Source: SURF-33 sp964598885 (GTDB taxonomy: Bacteria > Desulfobacterota > Desulfobacteria > Desulfobacterales > Desulfosalsimonadaceae). From it: a stretch of DNA of 15,029 nucleotides. The position numbers were made by a program, and so were the translations under genes. Shown here piece by piece: positions 1 through 6,929 of the stretch; the stretch's first letter is position 1; each line of letters begins with the position of its first letter. The notes under the pieces are model-generated. The model had not been told where the DNA came from and did no database searches. It was given only the letters and a program-made list of their open reading frames with translations. The stretch is from positions 1 to 15,029 of the forward strand of contig CAZRES010000076.1 of assembly GCA_964598885.1 (NCBI GenBank), in the 5' to 3' direction.

Positions 1-1
1 G

Positions 2-1267
2 GCCGCTGTGATCGACGAGTTGAAAAAGATGTCCACACCCATCAAGGACAAAAAAGAAATCGAGCAGGTGGGCACCATCGCCGCCAACAGTGATGAAACT
101 GTGGGCAAGATCATCTCCGAAGCCATGGATAAGGTGGGCAAGGAAGGGGTGATTACGGTGGAAGAAGCCAAAAGCATGGAAACCACGCTGGAAGTGGTGG
201 AAGGCATGCAGTTCGACCGGGGCTATATCTCTCCTTATTTTGTCACCAATGCGGAAAAAATGGAGACGGTTCTGGCGGATCCTTATATCCTGATCCATGA
301 GAAAAAAATTTCCAATATGAAGGATTTTCTCCCCCTTTTGGAAAAGACGGCCCAATCCGGAAAGCCGCTTCTGGTAATTGCCGAAGATGTCGAAGGCGAA
401 GCGCTGGCGACTTTGATCGTTAATAAACTGCGGGGAACTTTAAAGGTGGCGGTCGTCAAGGCCCCGGGCTTTGGTGATCGCAGAAAAGCCATGCTCGAGG
501 ATATTGCCGTACTCACGGGCGGACAGGTGATTTCCGAAGATATCGGCATCAAGCTGGAGAGTGTCGAACTCTCCGATCTCGGCCAGTGCAAAAGCGTAAA
601 AATCGACAAGGATAATACCACCATCGTGGACGGAGCAGGCAAAAAAGATGCCATCGAGTCCCGTATTAAGCAGATCCGTGCCCAGATCGAAGATACAACT
701 TCCGATTATGACCGGGAAAAACTCCAGGAACGGCTGGCCAAGTTGGTGGGCGGTGTCGCCGTGCTTCACATCGGCGCGGCAACCGAATCCGAAATGAAGG
801 AGAAAAAAGCCCGTGTCGAAGACGCTCTCAACTCCACCCGCGCTGCGGTTGAAGAAGGAATCGTGCCCGGCGGCGGCGTGGCCTTGATTCGCTGTATCCC
901 GGCTTTGGACAAGGCCAAGGCAACGGGCGAAGAGAAATACGGAATCGGGATATTAAAGCGCGCCTTGGAAGAGCCCCTGCGGCAGATCACCGGCAATGCC
1001 GGGCTTGACGGCAGCGTTGTGGTCAATAAGGTCAAGGAAGGCAAAGGCGATTTCGGCTTTAACGCCTCCACCGAGCAATATGAGAATCTGGTGGATATCG
1101 GTGTGATCGATCCCACCAAGGTGGTAAGGTTTGCCCTTCAGAACGCCGCTTCCGTGGCCGGTCTGATGATCACCACCGAGGCCATGATCACGGAAAAGCC
1201 CAAGGAGAAAAAAGACGGCGCAGACATGCCGATGTCGGATGACTACATGGACGACGATATGTATTAA
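2..1267 (+). CDS. groL: Chaperonin GroEL (60 kDa), 3' part, 5' end outside window
   Basis: This is the C-terminal three quarters (421 codons) of the ATP-dependent group I chaperonin, which refolds proteins inside a double heptameric ring capped by GroES in the cytoplasm. The frame is open to the left edge, so the GTG at 8 is an internal Val; the window starts near residue 130 by E. coli numbering. Visible landmarks are EGMQFDRGYISPYF in the apical domain, AEDVEGEALATL, KAPGFGDRRKAML, TSDYDREKLQERLAKL, and VEDALNSTRAAVEEGIVPGGG, which carries the Asp needed for ATP hydrolysis (D398 in E. coli). The match is continuous with no frameshift. The tail is unusual: instead of GGM repeats it ends in an acidic Met/Asp/Tyr stretch (residues DDYMDDDMY). 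groES should lie upstream outside the window. Identification is essentially certain; the tail's effect is unknown. Confidence 0.98.
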   Translation, partial: AAVIDELKKMSTPIKDKKEIEQVGTIAANSDETVGKIISEAMDKVGKEGVITVEEAKSMETTLEVVEGMQFDRGYISPYFVTNAEKMETVLADPYILIHEKKISNMKDFLPLLEKTAQSGKPLLVIAEDVEGEALATLIVNKLRGTLKVAVVKAPGFGDRRKAMLEDIAVLTGGQVISEDIGIKLESVELSDLGQCKSVKIDKDNTTIVDGAGKKDAIESRIKQIRAQIEDTTSDYDREKLQERLAKLVGGVAVLHIGAATESEMKEKKARVEDALNSTRAAVEEGIVPGGGVALIRCIPALDKAKATGEEKYGIGILKRALEEPLRQITGNAGLDGSVVVNKVKEGKGDFGFNASTEQYENLVDIGVIDPTKVVRFALQNAASVAGLMITTEAMITEKPKEKKDGADMPMSDDYMDDDMY

Positions 1268-1284
1268 TTGATAAGTTAAAAAGT

Positions 1285-1312
1285 TTAATTCCTTGTAATA
1301 AAAGGAAATTAA
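1285..1312 (+). other. AT-rich imperfect hairpin after groEL
   Basis: Arms TTAATTCCTT (1285-1294) and AAGGAAATTAA (1302-1312) pair with one bulged base around a short AT loop. It lies between the groEL stop and the stronger terminator. There is no T run directly after it, so it may be a 3'-end stabiliser or nothing; the role is inferred only from position. Confidence 0.3.
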
Positions 1313-1330
1313 CCGGAATTAACTATCGGA

Positions 1331-1378
1331 AAGGGTCTTGTCCCTGAGATTGCCTTCAGGACAAGGCCCTTTTTGCGT
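1331..1378 (+). terminator. Rho-independent terminator of groEL, possibly bidirectional
   Basis: GGGTCTTGTCC (1333-1343) pairs with GGACAAGGCCC (1359-1369) through 11 positions with one G-U, across a 15-base loop, followed by a T run at 1370-1374. It sits 65 bases after the groEL stop. The minus-strand gene ends at 1386, so the same stem may also stop transcription from that side; the T run on that side is weaker. Confidence 0.85.
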
Positions 1379-1385
1379 TTTTCTC

Positions 1386-2183
1386 TCAAGTATCGAGGGT
1401 GACGGCCAGTCCATCAAACAGCCGGTCTAGAAATGCCTCGGCCTGATGAAACTCTTTTGGATTTTCGAATACCGTGCACAGTTCCCGGAAAAGCCGGTCA
1501 TAGCGCGAACAGGGTTTTCCGGTTTTGCCATAATCCACCGGGGGTTTGGCATGGAGCCCGTCGTTGAAAAAATAGTTGGCCCAGGGGCGATCCACGGCCC
1601 GATACGGCCAGTTTTGTTTCAGCGTCAGCAGAGTTTGCCAGAGAGCCCGGTTTTTTTCGCCCGCCGCCATTTCCCGATCGATATTTTCAGCAGCTTCAGT
1701 AGAAATGCGCGCCCGAATCTGGTCGTCCATGGCCTCCAGCAGATCAGCTTCCGGCACCATCAGGCCAAAGCTATACCAGTCATCGATGATTCGGCACATC
1801 ATCATCTTCAGGTACGGGGGGAGCCGGTGATGGGTGGGGCAGAAATAGACCTGACACGTCATGGAGCCGTAATGGCTGAGTCCCCGATAATCGATACCGT
1901 AATTTCCTTCTCCCATGGGATGCAGCAGGCAGCCCACCCGGCTTTTTCGCGGTCCGATCAGTCCCAGATACGGGCAGTGATGGAAATCCGCCAGGGGCGG
2001 CGGGCCGATCCGGGCGGTTTCGTTTTCTCCAAATGCCAGTATCGCGTCCATCTTCCGGGAAAGATCCCTGAATAAGAGCGTCCGCCGGGCCAGTATTTTT
2101 GACAAAACGGGAAACGAAAGATCCGGCAGATTATAAAGCCCGCAACAGGCGCCGCACGAAACATATTCGTTTACCTGGCACAT
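1386..2183 (-). CDS. Cysteine-cluster protein of unknown function (YkgJ-like CGxCC motif)
   Basis: A 265-residue cytoplasmic-looking protein, no signal peptide or membrane segment. I chose the ATG at 2183 because AAAGG lies seven bases upstream on the minus strand and because the Cys motif starts right after it; the frame is open a further 72 codons upstream (to 2399), but that part is basic, low in similarity to anything I know and lacks a good RBS. There are eleven Cys: C2, C10, C13, C14 (CGACC), C70 in FHHCPYLG, C85 in GCLLHP, C110 and C115 in MTCQVYFCPTHH, C130, C225 and C236. The N-terminal CGxCC plus HCPYL and GCLLHP pieces resemble the YkgJ/UPF0153 family of putative Zn/Fe-chelating proteins. 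Metal binding is therefore likely; the actual function is not known. It is convergent with groEL and divergent from the crotonase operon. Confidence 0.75.
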   Translation of the reverse strand: MCQVNEYVSCGACCGLYNLPDLSFPVLSKILARRTLLFRDLSRKMDAILAFGENETARIGPPPLADFHHCPYLGLIGPRKSRVGCLLHPMGEGNYGIDYRGLSHYGSMTCQVYFCPTHHRLPPYLKMMMCRIIDDWYSFGLMVPEADLLEAMDDQIRARISTEAAENIDREMAAGEKNRALWQTLLTLKQNWPYRAVDRPWANYFFNDGLHAKPPVDYGKTGKPCSRYDRLFRELCTVFENPKEFHQAEAFLDRLFDGLAVTLDT

Positions 2184-2462
2184 ATAAATACCTTTGCTTT
2201 CCTGATGCACTTTTCCTCCCGCGTCCCCGGGTTTTTGACAATCAGCGCCATTTTGCCGGCGGGCCCGGAGGTTGCGATTCTTTTTCCGTGCTGGTTCGCT
2301 CAAGGCCGGGACCGCGATCCGCCATAAGAAAATAACACAAAAAATTATCACCGGCACCTGCTTTTCTAAATTCCGCACGCAAGAGGAATCCATGGTCATT
2401 ACAATCGGCTTGCCAGAACGCGGGGCTTGTGTTATTAAATATCAAAATATGGAGGAAGCCTG
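2184..2462. other. Divergent intergenic region (279 bp)
   Basis: This region separates the minus-strand cysteine-cluster gene from the plus-strand crotonase operon and must carry the start signals for both. A candidate plus-strand promoter is listed separately. For the minus-strand gene I see only an RBS (AAAGG, about 2191-2195) and no convincing promoter. Open frames here are short and without an RBS or recognisable protein. Confidence 0.6.
2410..2438 (+). promoter_or_regulatory. Candidate sigma-70 promoter for the crotonase operon
   Basis: TTGCCA (2410-2415), 17-base spacer, TATTAA (2433-2438). The start point would fall near 2445, giving a leader barely longer than the Shine-Dalgarno GGAGGAA at 2451-2457. 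The -35 box matches consensus at five of six bases, the -10 box at four of six. Confidence 0.35.
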
Positions 2463-3245
2463 ATGAGTTATGAATGTGTTTCATATGAAAAATCCGACGG
2501 TGTGGCCGTCATCCGGCTCAACCGGCCCAAAGTACTCAATGCCATGAACAGACGGATGTGGGAGGATCTGGAAGATGCGTTAGATGATATCCGGAAGGAT
2601 CCTGCCGTCAAAGCGATGGTCATCACGGGTGAGGGCCGTGCGTTTTCCACCGGTGCGGATTTAAAAGAATCCAAAACCCGGAGCCATGAGGAATATCGCG
2701 AATATCTGGAGCATCTGCAGGAGGTGTCTCGCAACATCATCCGGTTTGAAAAGCCCACCATTGCAGCGATCAACGGATATGCCCTGGGTTCCGGATATGA
2801 ACTGGCTTTAGCCTGTGATATCCGAATTGCCGCCGAAGACGCCCAGATCGGATCACCCGAGGTGCGGGTAGCCTCTTCGGTGACCGGGGGAGCCATGCGC
2901 CTTTTGCCGACTCTGGTTGGCGCAGGCAAGGCCAGGGAACTCCTGTTTACCGGCGAAAACATCGATGGCCGGACTGCGGAGCGCATCGGTCTTGTTAATA
3001 AAGCAGTCCCGGCCGAACAGCTGATGCCTACTGCCATGAGTATGGCCGGAAAAATCGCTGAAAATTCGGCGTTTTCCATACGCATGATCAAAAAGGGCCT
3101 CCATATGGCCGCAGGCGAAGCGAGCATGGAAGCGATCATGGCCTATGAGGTGGAAGCCTGTCTGGCCTGCGTTTCCACCCGCGAGCGTCAGGCCGCCCTT
3201 GCGGATTTTGCGGTTCGCAAACAAACCCCACAGGAGCCATCATGA
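2463..3245 (+). CDS. Enoyl-CoA hydratase/isomerase family protein (crotonase)
   Basis: A 260-residue cytoplasmic crotonase-fold enzyme that hydrates or isomerises a CoA thioester. The ATG at 2463 follows a strong GGAGGAA, five bases away. The oxyanion-hole segments are AFSTGADLKE (60-69) and NGYALGSGYELALACDI (104-120). Both hydratase glutamates are kept: E133 in GSPEV and E159 in ARELLFTG, equivalent to E144 and E164 of rat mitochondrial hydratase. Length is typical. The loop after the first Glu (VASSVTGGAMRLLP, 136-149) replaces the usual GxxPGxGGTQRL and suggests a substrate different from crotonyl-CoA. Its stop overlaps the start of the acyl-CoA synthetase gene by ATGA, so the two are translationally coupled and probably act on the same acyl chain. 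Family is certain; substrate is not. Confidence 0.93.
   Translation: MSYECVSYEKSDGVAVIRLNRPKVLNAMNRRMWEDLEDALDDIRKDPAVKAMVITGEGRAFSTGADLKESKTRSHEEYREYLEHLQEVSRNIIRFEKPTIAAINGYALGSGYELALACDIRIAAEDAQIGSPEVRVASSVTGGAMRLLPTLVGAGKARELLFTGENIDGRTAERIGLVNKAVPAEQLMPTAMSMAGKIAENSAFSIRMIKKGLHMAAGEASMEAIMAYEVEACLACVSTRERQAALADFAVRKQTPQEPS
3231..3245 (+). promoter_or_regulatory. RBS and ATGA stop-start overlap
   Basis: CAGGAG (3231-3236) lies inside the end of the crotonase gene and serves the ATG at 3242. The ATG shares bases with the crotonase TGA, the classic arrangement for translational coupling and balanced expression of two proteins. Confidence 0.8.
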
Positions 3246-5371
3246 GCCTTGACAGCGTCTTAAACGCCGAATCCGTGGCTATTGTCGGCGCGTCCCGGGA
3301 CCCCACCAAGCGGGGATTTCAGACCATCCGTACGCTGGTGGAGGAGCAATATGAGGGAAAGATTTATCCGGTAAACCCCAGGGAAAAAAGCATTCTCGGG
3401 TTTGCCTGTTTTAAAGGGGTCTCTGATATTCCCGGTCCGGTGGATATGGCCCTGATCGCCACTCCGGCCAAAACCGTTCCGGCCATTTTGGAAGATTGCG
3501 GTCGCAAGGGCGTCAAAGGCGCCGTGATCCTGGCCGTGGGGTTCAGGGAAATGGGCGCCGAAGGCGTTCAACTGGAAGATCAGGTGGTGTCCGTGGCCCA
3601 GAAATACGGGATCCGCCTCATCGGTCCCAATACATCGGGCATGATGAACCTCAAAACCGGTTTGAATCTGGTGGGTTTGCGGGACGCGCCCAAAGGCGAT
3701 ATCGGTCTGATCAGTCAGAGCGGCAACATGGCCCTGACATTGATCACCGAGGCGCGGCTCAAAAGCTTAAAGGGGTTTTCCTACTATATCGGCGTAGGCA
3801 ATGAGGCGGATATCAAGTTTCATGAATATCTGGAATTTTTCCGAAATGATCCCGAGACCAAAGTTATTCTCATGTATGTGGAAGGAATGCGGGCCGGCCG
3901 GCAATTTCTCCAGCAGGCGTATAAGACCTGTATTGAAAAACCGATTGTGTTGCTAAAAAGCGGCCATTCGGCTACCGGTCAGAAATCCGCCGGGTCCCAT
4001 ACCGGCGCTCTGGCCGGGATATCCGAGGTCGCCCGCACCGCATTTTCAAGGGCCGGTATCATTGTCATCGAAAAATCCGACCAGTTGTTTCCGGTGGCCG
4101 AAACCCTGTCTGGTTTGCCGCCCCTGAAAAACGGCAACGTGGCCATACTTGCCGACGGCGGCGGACATGCCACCATTGCCGCCGATATTCTAAGCGAGCA
4201 GGGGATCAGTGTGCCCGAGTTTTCGGAAACCACCTGCGCAAAACTCAAGCGGATACTGCCCGGCGCTGCATCGGTCTGCAATCCGGTTGATGTGGCCGGC
4301 GGAACGGACGCCGATCCTACACTGTTTGCCGATTGCGCGCACATTATTTTGAAGGACCCTCACATTTCGGGCCTTCTCATCGTGGGACTTTTCGGCGGCT
4401 ATGGGATTCGGTTCGCCGAAAGTCTTGGACTCAAGGAAGAAGATGCCGCCCATCAACTCGGCCGGATGGTTCGAAAACGAAAAAAACCCATCGTGTTGCA
4501 TAGTCTTTACGCGTCTGCCAAATCCCATCCTGTTCACCTGCTGCGTTACTATAACATCCCGGTTTACGACTCCATTGATGTGGCATGCAAATGCATCGGC
4601 GTGCTGGGGGAATACGGCAATTACCTGCATTCCTACCATGCCAAGACCAATTTTGTATTTGACTGGGGCGCCCGGCGGAAACCCGCGGCTGTGGAAATTT
4701 TCCGGCAGGCCAAAAAAGAAGGGCGCAACGCGCTTCTAGAGCATGAAGCCAGGCAGATCCTGGCCATGCACGGTGCGCCGGTAATCCCCGGCCGTCTGGT
4801 CCAGACAGCCGCCGAAGCCGTGGCGGCGGCCCGGGAGTTCAAGAGCGCGGTGGCGTTAAAGGTCGTTTCTCCGGATATTCTGCACAAAAGCGACGCCAAA
4901 GGGGTGCGCATTAAGCTCCATACGGAAAAGGAGATCCGCAAGGCGTTTGCGGAAATCATGGCCAATGTCAGGGATTACAGACCGGACGCCGATATCCGGG
5001 GCATTCTGGTATCCCCCATGGCCGGGGAAGGCACCGAAGTCATCGTGGGAACCAAAATCGACGATCAGTTCGGTCCGGTAATCATGTTCGGCGTCGGCGG
5101 GATCATGGTGGAGGTGTTAAAGGATGTATCCTTCCGGGTGTTGCCGATTTCCAATACGTCAGCCAAAAAAATGATCCGTGAGATCCGGTCCTATCCCATT
5201 CTCAAGGGAACCCGGGGCCGGGCCTCCAGTGATGAAAAAGCCCTGCGCCGGCTGCTGCTGACCTGTTCCGATATCATCGAATCGTATATCGAAATCCGGG
5301 AAATGGATCTTAATCCGGTTATTGTCCACGAAAAAGGATTGAGCATCGTGGATGCTCGTATCATTATGTGA
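3242..5371 (+). CDS. ADP-forming acyl-CoA synthetase (acetate-CoA ligase type), fused alpha-beta subunits
   Basis: A 709-residue cytoplasmic NDP-forming acyl-CoA synthetase, converting acyl-CoA + ADP + Pi to acid + CoA + ATP, or the reverse. Domain order: CoA-binding Rossmann domain (about 5-130, SVAIVGASRD and IYPVNP), succinyl-CoA-ligase-like domains (about 150-465, GLISQSGNMA) and an ATP-grasp domain (about 487-709). The phosphorylated His is H253 in SAGSHTGALAG; the second His used for phosphate transfer in this family is H548 in PDILHKSDAKGV. The nucleotide-binding end includes FGVGGIMVEVLKDVSFR and EMDLNPV. All expected parts are present, so the enzyme should be active. In archaea the halves are often separate; a fusion is usual in bacteria. 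It is coupled to the crotonase upstream and the STAS-like gene downstream. Acyl substrate cannot be read from the sequence. Confidence 0.93.
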   Translation: MSLDSVLNAESVAIVGASRDPTKRGFQTIRTLVEEQYEGKIYPVNPREKSILGFACFKGVSDIPGPVDMALIATPAKTVPAILEDCGRKGVKGAVILAVGFREMGAEGVQLEDQVVSVAQKYGIRLIGPNTSGMMNLKTGLNLVGLRDAPKGDIGLISQSGNMALTLITEARLKSLKGFSYYIGVGNEADIKFHEYLEFFRNDPETKVILMYVEGMRAGRQFLQQAYKTCIEKPIVLLKSGHSATGQKSAGSHTGALAGISEVARTAFSRAGIIVIEKSDQLFPVAETLSGLPPLKNGNVAILADGGGHATIAADILSEQGISVPEFSETTCAKLKRILPGAASVCNPVDVAGGTDADPTLFADCAHIILKDPHISGLLIVGLFGGYGIRFAESLGLKEEDAAHQLGRMVRKRKKPIVLHSLYASAKSHPVHLLRYYNIPVYDSIDVACKCIGVLGEYGNYLHSYHAKTNFVFDWGARRKPAAVEIFRQAKKEGRNALLEHEARQILAMHGAPVIPGRLVQTAAEAVAAAREFKSAVALKVVSPDILHKSDAKGVRIKLHTEKEIRKAFAEIMANVRDYRPDADIRGILVSPMAGEGTEVIVGTKIDDQFGPVIMFGVGGIMVEVLKDVSFRVLPISNTSAKKMIREIRSYPILKGTRGRASSDEKALRRLLLTCSDIIESYIEIREMDLNPVIVHEKGLSIVDARIIM

Positions 5372-5391
5372 AAATAACGGAGATTCTGTGT

Positions 5392-5748
5392 ATGCCGAGA
5401 GTAAAAGTGGCCCCGGAAAAAAACAGACTTTATTTGAAGTTCCAACCCATGAGCGCCGATGAACTTTCCCATGAAGTGTTTGAGGTGGTTCGGGCGGTGC
5501 GGAAGCTGTCGCCCGGCTTCACGTGTCTGACGGAAATGGCCGATGCGCCGGATCAAACCGCTCAGGAAACCCGCTTTTTGCGACTGATTATGGAGTTTAT
5601 GGCATTAATGGGAGTTTCCCGGGTGGTGCGGGTGGGAACACCCGAAAGCAATGACAAATGGAACAGAATGAGCCGTGAATACGGCGGCTATACAGCCGAG
5701 TGGGCACCCAGCCGGACGGAAGCGGAAAAAAAACTGGATTTAGCGTAA
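5392..5748 (+). CDS. Small STAS/SpoIIAA-like protein, function unknown
   Basis: A 118-residue soluble protein. I start it at the ATG at 5392, nine bases after GGAG (5379-5382); an in-frame GTG at 5368 would overlap the previous stop but has a poorer RBS position. The pattern NRLYLKFQ (11-18), a helix, LSPGFTCLTEMAD (39-51), a second helix and MGVSRVVRVG (73-82) matches the alternating strand-helix build of STAS/SpoIIAA-like proteins seen in deltaproteobacteria. Such domains usually act as regulatory or lipid/anion-binding modules. No catalytic motif is visible and I cannot identify the phosphorylatable Ser of anti-sigma antagonists with confidence (S22 and S40 are candidates by position only). 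It follows the acyl-CoA synthetase by 20 bases and should be cotranscribed. The fold assignment is tentative. Confidence 0.7.
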   Translation: MPRVKVAPEKNRLYLKFQPMSADELSHEVFEVVRAVRKLSPGFTCLTEMADAPDQTAQETRFLRLIMEFMALMGVSRVVRVGTPESNDKWNRMSREYGGYTAEWAPSRTEAEKKLDLA

Positions 5749-5811
5749 AAAATGCTGTCGTGAAAACAGCGGAAACGTAAAACGCACGGACCAGAAAAGG
5801 ATGCGGCTGCC

Positions 5812-6873
5812 ATGACCGCAAGATCTCTTTTTACTATTATCACCAATGATAATTGTCCGATATACGCCAAGGGAGATGAATTTGCTCTGGCGGGACGATC
5901 CCTTTCCCTGCAGGGCAAACCAGCCTGTCTTACCTTGATGGACGACATCATGCAAACAGTTGAATCTCACTTAACTCCGGTAAAAACAAAAGACGATGTC
6001 CCGGCGGAACTGTTTGCCTGCAGCGGCTCTTTTACCGGCTGTGTCGGCTCTATTCGACTCCGGTATCACCGGGAGCCCGCCCGCGCGGCTCAGGCAAATA
6101 TGAAAACCGAGCGGGAAATCGCGGCAGTTGCCGGAAAGCTGAGTAATTTTTCCCTTTTCCAATCCCTTTCCAATGCCGACATCAAGGAGATCGTATCCCA
6201 TTTCAGAATTGTGCATTTTTCCAAAGGGGAAACTGTTCTGAAAAAGGGAGAGCCCGGCGTGAAACTCTTTATTATCCTGTCCGGACGGGTGGAGATCATC
6301 GGAGACTATGGGGTTTGCATTGCCGCCCTGGAGAAGGGGGACGTGTTCGGCGAGATGAGTCTGTTGTCCGGCAGACCCGTCAACTCCACCGTCCGGGTGC
6401 TCGATGACGCCCGCATCATGTTTATGAACGGCAATCATTTCAGAATGATGCTGAACCGATTTCCCGCACTTCAGATGTATTTCGCGCGGCTCATGGTCGA
6501 TCGCCTGGCCAAGGCCAACCAGGAGCGGGTCCAGCAATACGCTACCGGTATCGTGGGTAATTTTTCCGAAATTACACCCGCGGAACTTTTCCAGACGTTG
6601 AATATGACCGAAAAGACCGGGGTGCTCAACCTATACCTGGCTGATGGCCGGGCGCGGCTTTCATTTCGTCGCGGAGATGTCCTTACGGCAGAATATCTGC
6701 ATTTAAAAGGACCGGATGCTTTTTTTGAAATCGTCAAACAGGTGCGCGGCAATTTTAAATTTGAGCCGGAACTGCCGAGTAATGAAAAAGACGCTCCGGT
6801 TCTCGGAGATTTCATGTATCTGTTGATGGAAGCCCTAAACCGGGTGGACCAGGAATCGTTTCGGGCGCGATAG
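5812..6873 (+). CDS. Cyclic-nucleotide-binding domain protein with N-terminal Cys region and C-terminal DUF4388 (PATAN)
   Basis: A 353-residue cytoplasmic regulator. The ATG at 5812 has AAAAGGA ten bases upstream. Part one (1-95) holds a small module with C15, C39, C70 and C77 (DNCPIYAKGDEF, KPACLTLMDDI, CSGSFTGC, GSIRLRY) that I do not recognise as a named family. Part two (about 113-232) is a CNB domain: FSKGETVLKKGEPG, LFIILSGRVEI, GDVFGEMSLLSGRP. Part three (about 248-320) is DUF4388/PATAN: FSEITPAELFQTLNMTEKTGVL, FRRGDVLTAEY, GNFKFEPE. There is no helix-turn-helix or kinase domain, so it is more likely an adaptor or sensor than a CRP-type transcription factor. In the CNB cassette the Arg that normally holds the cyclic phosphate is Val190. 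It follows the STAS-like gene by 63 bases. Domain calls are firm for CNB and DUF4388, open for the N-terminus. Confidence 0.88.
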   Translation: MTARSLFTIITNDNCPIYAKGDEFALAGRSLSLQGKPACLTLMDDIMQTVESHLTPVKTKDDVPAELFACSGSFTGCVGSIRLRYHREPARAAQANMKTEREIAAVAGKLSNFSLFQSLSNADIKEIVSHFRIVHFSKGETVLKKGEPGVKLFIILSGRVEIIGDYGVCIAALEKGDVFGEMSLLSGRPVNSTVRVLDDARIMFMNGNHFRMMLNRFPALQMYFARLMVDRLAKANQERVQQYATGIVGNFSEITPAELFQTLNMTEKTGVLNLYLADGRARLSFRRGDVLTAEYLHLKGPDAFFEIVKQVRGNFKFEPELPSNEKDAPVLGDFMYLLMEALNRVDQESFRAR

Positions 6874-6929
6874 ATCTTTGTTTTGCGTAGGGAAGAATAA
6901 AAAAACAAACAAACAAAGGAATCAAAAAA

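Noticed and set aside
2235..2263. Perfect TTGACA at 2235 as a promoter for the crotonase operon
   Set aside because: The bases 17 downstream are GC-rich (GGCGGG) with no -10 box.
2184..2399. In-frame N-terminal extension of the cysteine-cluster gene (72 codons)
   Set aside because: No RBS at the far start and no similarity to known domains; the ATG at 2183 has a good RBS and directly precedes the Cys motif.
5756..5774. Hairpin GCTGT/ACAGC after the STAS-like gene
   Set aside because: Five-base stem, no T run; too weak to call a terminator, and the genes around it look cotranscribed.
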